64,000 nucleotides of DNA from Sequoia sempervirens. Taxonomy: Eukaryota > Streptophyta > Pinopsida > Cupressales > Cupressaceae. The notes beneath the pieces are model-generated. The model searched no databases, was not told where the DNA came from, and was given only the letters and a program-made list of their open reading frames with translations. Within the stretch, counting starts at the first letter, position 1. The number at the start of each line of letters is the position of its first letter. Location: the NCBI GenBank assembly GCA_007258455.2, contig VDFB02193867.1, forward strand, positions 570,843,283 to 570,907,282, written 5' to 3'. The position numbers and the translations under genes were made by a program. Shown here in pieces: positions 1 to 10,345 of the stretch.

Positions 1-219
1 CATCTGGGAAAGTTTATGGAAGAGGGGTTTCCATGGTCCTCCAATGTGTGTTATATGCTCCAAAAGTGAAGAGTATTCTTGACATTTATTTTTTCACTAT
101 CCTTTTTCTAGGGAGATTTGGAATTCTTGGTCAGGTGTTTGGAACCAAGCTTGTTTTCATATCTCCTCTTTGGCTGAAGTTTGGGGCCAATAGGGGGATC
201 CACTTATTAATACTTTCTT

Positions 220-1135
220 TCTCCAAATTGCTTGGGAAATTGGTCCTAGATTTATTGTCTAGAATATTTTTCTTGAAAAAAACCACATGATTTTTCAAGC
301 CAAGTTTCTATAAGTTTATTAGCTATGGATGAGAGTTATTAGTACTCTTAAGGAGGCTATTACGAAAAAGTGTGATTTATCTGTCTTAGTGGATCCTGTG
401 GATGTTGGTTTGGTTTAGAATTTGGGTCTTACTAATGGTGGTGGAAGTGGTTCTAGGCCTAAGTTAGGGTATTTAGCTAGAGGGAAGATCTATAGAGGTA
501 GTGGTTGGTCTCCCCCTCCTCAGGGGGTGTTAAAAATCATCACAAACGAATCTTCTAGAGGTAATCTCAGACTTGTTGGGATTAGAGGCATCAAAAGAGA
601 TAGCTCTAGAGTTGTGGTGTTCTTATTTTCAACCTATAGTGGCCAATAGAGTAATAAATTTATGGAGGCATTGGCCATTTTGGTGGCTCTCAAGTGGGCT
701 TGTGTCCTTGGCTGGAGAAAAGTTATTTGTGAGTCAAACTCACAGATAGTGATTGAGATGTTGAATAGGAGGTAGTGGGATGATGCTAATTGGTAATTAT
801 CTTTGGTGGCCAAACATATTTCATTCATTTGTGAATTGGAGTCAGTCACTTTTTTCCATATCCTCCAAGAATGGAATAAGGTGACTGATTACTTGGAAAA
901 GTGGGTTTTTGAGCAGGCATGGATGTGGCATGTAGATGATTGGGATAAGCTTTGGGATGAATGCTCTCAATAGTTGGAGCACTTAATTATGGAATACATG
1001 AGATTTTTCTTAGGGTTTGCTGGAAGGCATTAACTGGGTTGGTGATTTTGACATGTTGTGGGTCTCTTGATTTCTTCTACTTTGTACTGTTTTCTCTTAA
1101 TCAATAAATTTTCACCCCTCTTTTTTCAAAAAAAT
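220..1135 (+). pseudogene. LINE 3' end, RNase H-like domain (decayed)
   Basis: Decayed C-terminal end of a plant non-LTR (LINE) polyprotein. Conceptual translation gives the tryptophan/proline start of the RNase H-like domain (WSPPPQGVLKI, near 510), the turn into GIRGIKRDSS (near 580), then MEALAILVALKWA (662-700), CESNSQIVIEMLN (728-766) and a tail resembling 'F.HI.QEWNKVTDYL' (about 850-895). This order is that of the RNase H domain closing plant LINE ORF2. In-frame stops at about 647 and 774 show it is dead. The AT-rich tail with an AATAAA-like run and short A stretch at about 1100-1135 looks like the LINE 3' end. The first 200 bases are probably upstream polyprotein of the same element but are too eroded to assign. 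It abuts a second LINE on the opposite strand. Confidence 0.7.
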
Positions 1136-1140
1136 ATATT

Positions 1141-1703
1141 TCTAGCCTAAAGAATCTAACTAACCCAAATTAGGAAGGAAAAATTTCCTATATCATTGAG
1201 TCTTCTACCATTGACTAGTTGAACTTGAAGCTTTGTAGAAAATGTCTAGGTAATGGACAACATGCTTGAAATTATCATCTTCCTCAATTATAGTAAGGCA
1301 ATGAAAAAAATGTTTGACTAGCTTCTAAGAGTTCACATGGGTCAAAGGATACCCAAAGTCTTTGGTAACAAGTACGTAAAGTGTAGAGGCTAAATGACAT
1401 CCTTCCTGGATAGAATGAAAGATCCTAAAAAATAGATTACTAAGCATTAATGGTGATGTAAATCTAAGAATATATAAAAAACATATTAATTATCTACACA
1501 AAATAAGGGCCAAAACCCAATTCCTAAAGAATGGAAAGAATTAGAGGCCATTCAACACAATCATAAGCCTAAAAAAAAATAGTTTTGAGAAACATTGCAA
1601 TTTTCTAGGAGCATTGAGCTTATTTCATCCCTTCAAAGAGGATAATAAAGTTATCAAGGATGCATCATGACAATGATACTAATTTTCTTTGGGAAAACAA
1701 ATT
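1141..1703 (-). pseudogene. LINE reverse transcriptase fragment A (decayed)
   Basis: Minus-strand remnant of a LINE reverse transcriptase. Read from 1703 downward it shows, with stops and frameshifts, a 'ILDNFIILFEGMK' segment (equivalent to the DN..iafE.mH block), then 'AYDCVEWPLIL' and 'ELGFGPYFV' (the KAYDrVeW...GFg block), and 'IQEGCHLASTLYVLVTK' (the RQGCPLAP.LF block). Lower down a 'VHYLDIFYKASSS'-like stretch fits the block before the fingers/thumb end. It continues fragments at 3378-3516 and 4847-5035, from which it is separated by LTR insertions. The other LINE at 220-1135 cuts its 3' end. No intact frame survives. Confidence 0.75.
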
Positions 1704-3377
1704 TGTAAGGAAGCTAAGGTAGTGGAACAAATTCCTACACTAATCTTGAGAGGAGGATAATGCAAAAAATTACAGATCTTTTCAACAGTTACAAAAACTT
1801 AAATAGTTCTAAATAAACATAAATATCATGCATAACACAACATAGTGATGTTGGAAGAATGAAGGAGACCTCTGGTTTGTTGTCTCTGTTGTCATTGATG
1901 CCAACATTGTTTGGTGACTGATTACCTGCCCATCTGGTAAACTATGTTTGTGCTACTTTGATCTGGTAATTTGGTCTAGAATCACTTTGAAGCATATGTC
2001 GGCTCATATAATTTTGATACATTTTTCAAAGGTCTTAGATGCAGTTGTGATTAGGGACTCAACAATTTTAGTTGAACAAGTTGAAAGCTTTAAATGTTAG
2101 AAGTTTGGATTTTTGGTATGTTTCTCTTTTGGCCAACTTGTACATGCAGTGCACATTTCATGAAGGCTTATTTTTAGGTCTAGGCCGACCTAAATTGTGT
2201 CTTATATTTTTGGTTTTGAGCTCTAAAAAAGTTTTTGTTTTAAGGCCACTAATATATTTTGAGTTAAGTATGCTTATATCCAATTAGGCTGACCTAATTG
2301 ATGTATGAACTATGTATATATGGAATAGCATATATATAATTAAGATATACACAGACGCACATGTTGTGACAAATAGAGAGAGAGAGAGAGAGTGCGAATA
2401 TATGCGACATAATGATATTGTGAAGCTATTGATAGTTGTCGATAGTTTTTATGTTCCTACAAACTGATGCAAAAATTTTGTTTTCCCAACTTAATTAGAA
2501 CTATACTCAGCACTCAGAAGGTGCATTACTTTCAGTTCACATTCCTGGCAGTGAGCCATGTCTTTTTGTATTCTAGCAGTAAGCCATATCTTTTGTACTC
2601 TAGCTGTGAGCCTTTCAAGGATAGTGTGTCCTAGTCTAGTGTGCCATGTAATATTTTGTAACTAGTTATAATATATTGCAACTTAATCCTCACCATGGTT
2701 TTTCACACTTTGGGTTTTCCATGTAAAAATCCTGGTGTCTATGAGTTGTGTGATGTTATATTCATTTCCATGTTTTTACTTGCTATTGCAACAAGATATA
2801 TTGTAATAATTGGATGACTTTAGCAATCAATTGGTTTAGTAGAATACAAATTCACCTCTCCTCTCAATATTTTGTGTGTTCAACAAGTGATTCACGTGGG
2901 GAATTTTGAGAGAAAATCCCCACATTCCAAAAGTTTCCCAATATATTCTTCAGAAATCACAAAGATTACAATATACTTGCAGAGCAAGCTTCTCATAGAA
3001 GTATCACCAACTAGAGATCCAGAGGAAACATGACCATTATTAGACTCTCATAATACATCACAATACACAATCGTAATACAACACCATCATAAAATAGGGT
3101 TTCCTTTTAGGGAAAGTCAAGCTAAAAAAATATCGATGGTCAGATGTGAGACCTAATGATGAACAATCTAGATTTACAATAATAAAATATAAATAAAATT
3201 TTCCTTTTGGGGTCACTACCCCCGAGCCCTCATTGAGGCGTGCGGCCCCCAGATCCCTCACTAGGAGGATGATCCCCTTGGACCCCTCGGGGGGGGGGGG
3301 AGACCCCTGCACCCCCCTTTTCTTACGTATCAATAGTACCTTATGTAATTGCAAGGTCGAGACATATTTTCCCAACA
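1704..3377 (-). mobile_element. Ty1-copia solo LTR, split by another LTR
   Basis: Solo LTR on the minus strand, same family as the 5' LTR at 53856-54324. On the minus strand it starts TGTTGGGAAAATATGTCTCG at 3377 and ends with CTTACA at 1704. Both halves (2886-3377 and 1704-1848) align by eye with that LTR, including its 'ctcctctcaagattagtgta' stretch. It is split by the solo LTR 1849-2885. The flanks aaatt (left) and taatt (right) form an imperfect 5-bp target duplication. Without the inner insertion it is about 637 bp, roughly 168 bp longer than the 469-bp relative; the extra piece is the G/C-tract section around 3110-3310. The target was the LINE reverse transcriptase. Confidence 0.85.
1849..2885. 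mobile_element. Solo LTR, 1037 bp, TSD agtga
   Basis: Begins TGTTGGAAGA and ends GTGTTCAACA, so the ends are TG...CA with a short inverted terminal match (TGTTGRA). It is flanked by a perfect 5-bp duplication agtga (1844-1848 and 2886-2890). The copia LTR sequence resumes exactly on the other side of the duplication, which proves insertion into that LTR. No coding sequence is inside. It contains a short (AG)n run at about 2374-2391. Termini and length fit an LTR retrotransposon reduced by LTR-LTR recombination. The superfamily cannot be decided from the LTR alone. Confidence 0.9.
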
Positions 3378-3516
3378 TAATTAAGGAATAGGTTGCAAAT
3401 TGAGAGCATAGTCTTTGACAATGATCTTGTAAGAGACATTTAGCAAAGTGATAGGGCATTAGTTTTAGATATCCTATGAGTTTCTAGCTTTATAAATGAA
3501 CTTAATATTGTCTTTA
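3378..3516 (-). pseudogene. LINE reverse transcriptase fragment B (decayed)
   Basis: Short minus-strand piece between two LTR insertions. Its translation (SSFIKLETHRISKTNALSLC and following) matches the layout of the plant LINE 'N.T.I.LIPK...P....RPISLCN..YKI..K' block, degraded. It lies between fragment A (1141-1703) and fragment C (4847-5035) in the order expected of one LINE read right to left. A small part next to each LTR is target-site duplication. Confidence 0.6.
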
Positions 3517-4846
3517 TGTAATGTCGTAAAATTATACCCCTTATAATTTTACATACATTTTTGTATTTGCTTTAGTGTCCACTATCTTAGAACTTTTGTA
3601 GGCTCATTTTAGCCCCTACATTAGCCTTTTCCCCTCTTAGGATGCTCAGGACCCCTTTCAACAACTACCTTCATGCGTCTGCTTTGCATCAAACCTTGTG
3701 CTTTTCTTATTCCCATCATTTTGTGGCATGATTTGTTTGAACACTAGCACATCATACGGACATCCGTGCATCGTGCTAGTGTCCTATGACATTTTGGCAT
3801 TCAAACGACTGTTTTTGAGTGCCTTGCCACTTGTCAGCTAATTTTATCTATGGTAACACCCCGAGATGCCTTGTAATTGCTCGGGAACCTTCTTTTCCCT
3901 CTTGTTCTCTCTTTTAAATCCATTATTTCACTTCATTTGGCTCTCTCTGAATTCTCTCTAGCTTCTGGGTCTTTTCTCTATTTTCTTTCTCTTGCTCTCT
4001 CAAGCTTGCACAACTCTCTTGCTTGCTACAACAACACTTTCATGCTTTTACAACACTCTTTGCAACTCTCTTGGCTCTCGTAGCTCAGTCTCTTTCCTTG
4101 GATTCCTCAAGCCTTGTGTAGGTAATATCTATCTTGTGCCTTGTATCTTTGAATATCTTGGGATTTCTCACATTCCTTATCTATTGCATCTCTATCTTGT
4201 GATACAAGTTCTCCTCCTTGAGTGGGGTTTTCTTTTATCACTCTTGCATTTATTTCATTTTTTCTTATTATTTTTCTCTATCTATCTGATTGTTCCTAGA
4301 GCTGGGAACACCGAAATGGGGGTTTGACTGAGGCAAGCCCCTAAACAGCCCCAATATTTTTCCTTCGGTCTTATGTGTGCAAGTGTTGAAGATATCTACT
4401 TGCTGGAGACTTCATCACTTGGGCTATTGTAAAAATTTTCTTTCTTCCCCTTAGCTTTAACATTTACGTTTTACTTAGCTAGTTTAGTTTACTTTATTTT
4501 AGTTATGTTATTCTATGTTACTTTCTCACATTCCAAGATTTCTTAGCAGTTAGAGTAGAAGTAGTCACTTTGTTGTTTTTTGTGATATTCTTGGATTCCA
4601 ATCTGTATGAGGTGCCAACGCATCTTTGGGACTCCAACATGCCACATTGCCGTTCGTTTTCCATGCTGACGTCCTTTGGCTGAAAGCTCACTAATCTGTC
4701 CAAAAAATCTATGTGACCTATTCATTCTGATTTTGAAACTCTCACTCTATTTTTTGAGGTAGTCTAAGGTAGTTTAGGGTAGTTCGTTCCTTGGAACTCT
4801 CTTGAGAATAAAGAGACTCATGAGCAGTGAATCCCCCTTCTCTACA
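3517..4846. mobile_element. Solo LTR, 1330 bp, near-perfect TSD
   Basis: Starts TGTAATGTCGTAAAA and ends CTTCTCTACA, so the ends are TGTA...TACA. The flanking 5-mers are cttta (3512-3516) and ctttc (4847-4851), four of five identical. LINE reverse transcriptase sequence is present on both sides in the same orientation, which sets the boundaries independently. The inside is non-coding, with a CT-rich, promoter-leader-like part (3880-4110) and AT-rich segments. The size and layout suggest a Ty3-gypsy LTR, but no internal domain remains to prove it. Open frames inside (for example 3992-4327) are low-complexity shadows. Confidence 0.75.
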
Positions 4847-5035
4847 CTTTCTTAATTAAAATAGCTAAAACATTATAATGAAATGTTTGGATAAATAAAT
4901 TGTATGAAGGTTTTTACCACAACATCCTAAAGAGATTTATAAAAATCACATGGAAATCCATCCAAGCTAGGAGCTTTGTTGTTTGACATAGAGAACATAG
5001 TCTCATGTAGATCATAGAGTGAATAAAAAAATTGA
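4847..5035 (-). pseudogene. LINE reverse transcriptase fragment C (decayed)
   Basis: Minus-strand translation gives SMSNNKAPSLDGFPCDFYKS (about 4927-4986), a clear match to the plant LINE block 'sM...KAPGPDGFP..F', with GP changed to SL, followed by a stop and 'DVVVKTFIQFIYPN'. This is the earliest recognisable part of the same LINE whose later parts are 3378-3516 and 1141-1703. Confidence 0.75.
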
Positions 5036-5708
5036 TACAATTCTTTTTAAAAAGTTTTATACCAAAAACATCATAGTTCAAAAACAATACAATGACAAAA
5101 ATATAGCTAAGATCCTCCCATGCAATCTAGGTGTGTTAAAAATACACTAAATAAATTTGACCTACCTATCAAAATCTACAAAGTATATTGCTCTCTTCAA
5201 GAGAAGGTAACACACAAACACTTGAATAAGGAACCTTTCTTAAACCTTTAGTGAGGTATTAGTTAAGTAGTATTCACCTAAAATAACCGGCCATAGAAAG
5301 AGAGATTCAAAGGATGGGGAGATTAAGGATTATGATATGTAATTTTAAGAGTTTAAGGGACTTCTCTCCCTTGTTGACTAACTTCTTCATTGGAAGAGTA
5401 TTCTTTGTTGGTGTTGGTAGAACTTGGGAGTCTTTCAATTGAATTCAAACTAACATGAAATTTTAAAACTTCGCCTTAGAGACCCTACATTGAAGGTTGC
5501 ACTTTTATTTATTTTTCTATTGATTCATATATAAGTTAATTGGGCCACATGTAAGAAAGTGTAGGGTTGATGCTTCCACCAAAATCAAAAAATAAATTGA
5601 CTACATGCCACAAAATGTGAGATTATATGTTAGATATTATGTGGCACAAGACTAGACAAGAGTAGGCTAACAAATATGGTGTTCAATTGGAAAAAATACC
5701 CAAGTTAG
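5036..5708. other. No recognisable gene
   Basis: AT-rich sequence upstream (in LINE orientation) of fragment C. It may be the N-terminal part of the same LINE, but I could not find a conserved block. No long frame or repeat was seen. Confidence 0.4.
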
Positions 5709-6181
5709 TGATGCACAATAGTCCAATTTATGTCTATTGTTTTCCATTTGGAGTATGTAATTGACCTAGTGCAAATGTGTTAGTTGTTGTTAGGGGAATA
5801 TATAACCATGTGACCATTTTCCTTATTGAGTATGCAATGACACTTGCTATAGATGTGTCATTCAAGTTGTTAAGTGAATATGTAACTACCTAGGTTCTTA
5901 TTTTGAGTAGGCATCTTTATTTAAGAGGGGGTTTTAAGGATACTTGTAAAGGGGTTTTTTTGGGGAGTTGTTTTCTATTCTTATTTTGGATGAGGACATC
6001 AAGGAATAGGTTGAGATTTAGAACATACAATTTGGTTTATAATAATGGAGACATTTTTGTTGTGTTAGAATTTGATTCTCTTTTTATTTTCTATTATGAT
6101 TGTTTGTTTTTTTGTTCCTTTTTTGTTCTATTATTTGCAAATGCTAATAATCACTATACATTGGAGAAAGAATCTACACCA
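5709..6181 (+). repeat. Left LTR of the 5709-7797 element
   Basis: 473-bp direct repeat, TG...CA ends. Pairs with 7350-7797. Divergence between the two copies is high by eye, so the insertion is old. Confidence 0.65.
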
Positions 6182-7349
6182 TTTTTGGTATTGGAGCATT
6201 CTAAAATGCTCGAAATAGATAATTCATGAGATTTTTTTTGAATAGTTCAGAGAAGAGTTGTGGGTATGGCTATGGATGCAAAGGAGGAGTTGTTATATAA
6301 TATGAAAACTGTGATAGTTAAGTTGGAAGAAAAAATTAGACAAAGGAAGATTCAAAAGAAAACAAAAGACAAGCAAGTAATAATAGTAAAGAAAAATAAG
6401 AGTTGAAACAAAGACATTTAAAGGACAGGAGAAGGTGAAAATGATTAGTGGGAAAAATATTCATTTTGTGAGCAAGAGCTATTTTCATATAAGAAAGCCA
6501 TAGTAACTCTAGGGTCAGCCAAGGGATATAATTTGTGGAATAGGGAAAACTTAAATTCCTTGAAGAGTTGACAAAATTTCTAGTGCATGGAAGATCCTTA
6601 AATGTGTTCTATAAAGAGTTTGAGAGAGACGAGATAGATGAATGAGATGATGAGTGAGATGAAGATGTTGAGTGATGTTACCTTGAAGAAGCTTGGGAAA
6701 ATATTATTGATTACCATAGGAGAGAAGGATAATTCAATGATTGTAATGAAGAGGAATGCTACCAATCACTAGACATGGATCATGATATTACAACTTTGGA
6801 TGTAATCCACATTAGAGATGAAACAACAAGAAGATGGAGATCTTTGAAGGCCACACGTTTGATGATAGAGAAGAAGTCTTTATAAAGGGGGTGTCATTAT
6901 GAAGAGTGAATGTGAGGAACATGATAGTGTGCCATAGCATGTCAAAAGCTGATATGGCAGTAGACATATATGAAAAGGAAAATGATCTTTTAATAGTTTG
7001 TGATAGGGCAACAAGCCATGGAAATGATACAAGCTGTAAAGGGGAATTGGAAAGCATGCCTAAATGTCATAATGTAGAGAAGGGAGAAGCACCTGTGGGA
7101 ATTTTGGGATTCTCTTAATATGATTTATATTTTTAATTATTTGTCTGCAAGTGCAACAAATGGTCACACAAGCAATGAGGAGAGCGAGAATGACTTTTAA
7201 TGGAGGAGGACAACACAGGTGGGTTTAACCTTGCAAAAAGATAGGAAAATAGAAAGAGAAGATACCGGTAGAGGAGGATGATTTATGGTCCAATAAAAGG
7301 CTGGAAGCAGAGGAATAAATTATGTGAAAAGTTACAGAAGTGCCTAACA

Positions 7350-7797
7350 TGGTGGAAAAGCAGGCCATGACAGTCAGAGTTTTCCTTTGAGTATAAAACT
7401 GCCCTACAGCAGATGTGTCAGTTGCTGTTGGGGGATATGTAATTGCTTGGCCTTTTCCCTTTTACAGTACCTTATGTAATGGACAATGTGTCCGTTGCTG
7501 TTAGGGGAATGTGTAATTGCTTGGGTTCCTATTTTCAGTGGGTGTTCTTTTAAGAGGGGTTTATTGGGATGCTTGGAAAGGGTTTTTTTGGAAGTGATTT
7601 TCTGTTCTTGAGGATCATATAGGAAGAGGTTGAGAGAGAACAAGTGATAAAGTAATGGAAATATTTTTATTTTGTTGAGAATTTGGCTCCCATTTTATTT
7701 CCCGTTATGTTTTTTTTCATCTTTTTAAGTTCTCTTATTTGCAACCTTAGTTACAGGCGCTGGCAACCACTGTAAATGAGACAAAGAATCTGCATCA
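7350..7797 (+). repeat. Right LTR of the 5709-7797 element
   Basis: 448-bp direct repeat starting TGGTGGAAAAGC and ending CTGCATCA. It contains two copies of the 'tgt-cagttgctgtt-gggg' segment about 70 bp apart, as does the left copy. Confidence 0.65.
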
Positions 7798-8020
7798 GTT
7801 CGGGTAACTAGAGGGCCCCAAGACTCAGATGGACTGGCAAATATAACCTGTGAAGTAGAACGCGCTAAGCAACAATTTTAAGTTGCAGAATATGTCACAT
7901 GTGACCCTTTCTTGTCAAATCATTAAATTGTTTTTCAATAAAACAGAGATCACAATCTTAGCTAATCTTGGAGCTGTCAGTTTACATAAAACACATTCAA
8001 ATGTAGAACATCTAGAATAA

Positions 8021-8027
8021 TATAAAG
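8021..8027 (+). promoter_or_regulatory. Candidate TATA box of the GDSL gene
   Basis: TATAAAG lies 93 bp before the ATG at 8114. That leaves room for a transcription start about 30 bp downstream and a leader of about 60 bp. The position is right for a plant core promoter; this is inference from one motif. Confidence 0.45.
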
Positions 8028-8113
8028 TCACTCTTGTAGTTTGGCAGCAAGGTAAAGCATTTGAGTTTTATGTTCTGAGACTTTGGTATACTTAGTTCAC
8101 TGATAGGTTATAA

Positions 8114-9662
8114 ATGGCAAAGGTTTGGCCTGCTATTTTTACAGTGTTGGGATTATTCACACTTGCAACTGCCTCTACTGCTCCTGCCATTTTTATCTTT
8201 GGAGATTCATTGGTGGACATAGGAAACAATAATTACATTACTACCCTTTCCAAGGGAGATATTTGGTTCAATGGCATTGACTTTGGAAATGGCTTACCAA
8301 CTGGAAGGTTTTGCAATGGAAGAACCATTCCAGATTATATCTGTATGGACAAAAATCAAAACTACATATTTTCCACTCCTCCCAAGTTCAGTGCTTGTGT
8401 TGTACGTTAGCAAAGTTAATTAGTGTGTCTTTTTGGTGGCAGGCCAAATCATGGGGGTGCTTTCTCCGGTCCCATATTTAGATCCAGAAGCAAATGGGAG
8501 AAACATACTAGCAGGAGTTAACTTTGCCTCTGGAGGCTCTGGAATTCTGCCTTCCACTGGCTACAAATATGTAAGTTCCAAATGGCCTCAAAGATCTATT
8601 TGTTTTTATTCAAACACAGCTAATATCATGTGGTGTTTGGTACAGTATGAGTAATCGATGCATCTCATAAAAACCAACTTAAAAGGCATTTTATCTTTAT
8701 TACGTGTATGCAGATTGGCAGAATACCCTTTGATAGGCAGATTGAGTACTTCTCCAACACAAAGGCAGACTTGATTTCTGTGATGGAGCAAGCTGAAAAT
8801 GCTAGTCATCTCATCTCTAAAGCTCTTTTCTACATTAACATTGGAAGCTATGATTACATATCCAATTACTTTCTCCCCCAGTCAAAAGTTTCTCTACTCT
8901 ACAATGTAGACCAGTACCAGCAACTGCTTCTCGGCAGGTTTGCAGAGCAACTGAAGGTAAGCTCACCTGACTCTTATTAATAGATTTGAAAACATACTAG
9001 TTATTATTATAATCACATATTCTTAAAGGTTAGATATCTGGGAAGTCACATCACAGGTTCCATGTCCTTTTTGTGGTGCAGAATTTATATGAGATGGGCG
9101 CCAGAAAATTTATAGTATCCAATCTAGTGCCTCTAGGTTGCACGCCATTGCTTATTAGTTCGAGAAATCCAGATAATGGAAGCTGTGTGCATTACATCAA
9201 TAGTATCATCACAAAATTTAACAAGGGTTTGGAAAACTTGCTTCAAAACGAATTGCAAATGGAATTCTCCGATGCGCGCTTCGTACTGAGCGACAATTAT
9301 GCCATTCTTTCTCAAGTGATCGACGATCCAGCTGCATTTGGTAGGTTGCTGTTATACTTACCAATTATATTTTCAAAACTCTAGAGTCTATATTAATATA
9401 AAGATACTAATTAATTCAGGAAAAGTTTACTGATGCAGGATTCAAATATGCAAATGAGAGTTGCTGCGGAATAGGGCGTCTGAGAGCAGAGTTTCCTTGT
9501 ACTCCCATATCGAGCTTATGTTTCCACCGTGCAGATTACGTGTTTTGGGACGCCTTCCACACCAGTGATGCCCTTAATTCCATACTGGCCAACCTTCAAT
9601 ATGCAGGATCCCCTGACTTTGTAAGGCCTGTCAATATCAAGGACCTCATGGCTCTCTCTTGA
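8114..9662 (+). CDS. GDSL esterase/lipase, block III Asn replaced by Tyr
   Basis: Secreted SGNH-type esterase/lipase of the plant GDSL family. Five exons are predicted: 8114-8342, 8443-8570, 8714-8956, 9082-9340 and 9439-9662, all with GT-AG borders and a continuous frame of 360 residues, the usual family length. A hydrophobic signal peptide occupies about residues 1-21. Block I is FIFGDSLVDIGNNN with the nucleophile Ser32. Block II is NFASGGSGILPSTG. Block V is VFWDAFHTSDALN with Asp324 and His327. Block III reads GSYDY, where the family has GSNDY, so Tyr165 replaces the Asn that normally helps form the oxyanion hole. The catalytic Ser, Asp and His remain. Activity may be altered or lost; no frame break suggests decay. 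Substrate cannot be told from sequence. A paralogue with identical intron phases is at 45093-47798. An LTR element ends 316 bp upstream. Confidence 0.93.
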
Positions 9663-10055
9663 ACTTCAGTGGATCCAAACTCCAAAGCAGTATGTTAGCT
9701 AAAAAAGGTTTACTGCAACGGAGCAATGTTAAACAAGTAATGCCTATATGTGTGTGTTAATTTTAGATTTAACTATACTCAGTATTAGTTAGTATTAGAT
9801 TTAACTATACACAGTATTGAAAATTATAAACTGTGGTTAGTAGCCGTGTGATCCGTATTTTAACTTGTAACCTCTGATTTTAAGTGGATACTTATTATTT
9901 TACAATTAATATATACTATTTACAAAAAGTGTTTGAGAAATCCTAATAAATTATTAAAATGAAAAAAAAATCAAAAGTTTTGAATTGCATCCAAAATGAA
10001 AAAAATTGACTAATTGAAGTGATTTAGCAAATTTATGATAATGTTAATTAGCTAA
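9663..10055. other. 3' flank of the GDSL gene, AT-rich
   Basis: Probable 3' untranslated region and intergenic DNA. A segment 'agatttaactatac-cagtatt' occurs twice about 33 bp apart near 9763-9818. No gene was seen. Confidence 0.4.
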
Positions 10056-10345
10056 TAATCTTGAAAAATATTCGTGCACACGTGAAACGCGGAGTGAGTT
10101 GGTTACAGAGGAGGAAGAAAAGACAGTGCAGTGCGAGTGGAGGACAAAGTACGTAGCTGGAATAGAGAATAGTGAATAGACGGGGATTTGTTTTTGGTCG
10201 CTGGTCACGGGCACGCATATGAAATCGAGCGCAAAGGACATTCAGTACTCGAAACTCAATGCCCTACCTTTCTACTGCCTCTGCATCTACTTCCACATCT
10301 TTATGTAATAAATTAACATGCGTCTCGTCGCCTCCTCTGCCCACG
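10056..10345. other. CpG-rich patch without an ORF
   Basis: A block rich in CpG in an otherwise AT-rich, CpG-poor region, with a CACGTG G-box near 10078-10083. The short minus-strand frame 10044-10241 is not recognisable as a protein. It could be a promoter or a hypomethylated remnant of a lost gene; nothing in the sequence decides this. Confidence 0.35.

Larger units (their letters stand above)
5709..7797 (+). mobile_element. Short LTR retrotransposon (non-autonomous or decayed)
   Basis: Two direct repeats, 5709-6181 and 7350-7797, enclose a 1.17-kb interior. The repeats align along most of their length by eye: the shared features are a repeated 'gtgtcagttgctgttrgggg' segment, 'ttaagagggg', a poly-T/GG stretch, and the ends 'aaagaatctacacca' and 'aaagaatctgcatca'. 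The flanking 5-mers gttag (5704-5708) and gttcg (7798-7802) are four of five identical. Just after the left LTR, 'ttggtattggagc' resembles a degraded copia primer-binding site, which suggests plus orientation. The interior (6182-7349) translates in places (for example KTVIVKLEEKIRQRKIQKKT near 6310, YLEEAWENIIDYHRR near 6680) but is broken and not assignable to gag or pol. It ends 316 bp before the GDSL start codon. Confidence 0.7.

Noticed and set aside
3992..4327. 111-codon hydrophobic frame
   Set aside because: It is the translation of a CT-rich stretch inside the 1.3-kb solo LTR and has no recognisable domain.
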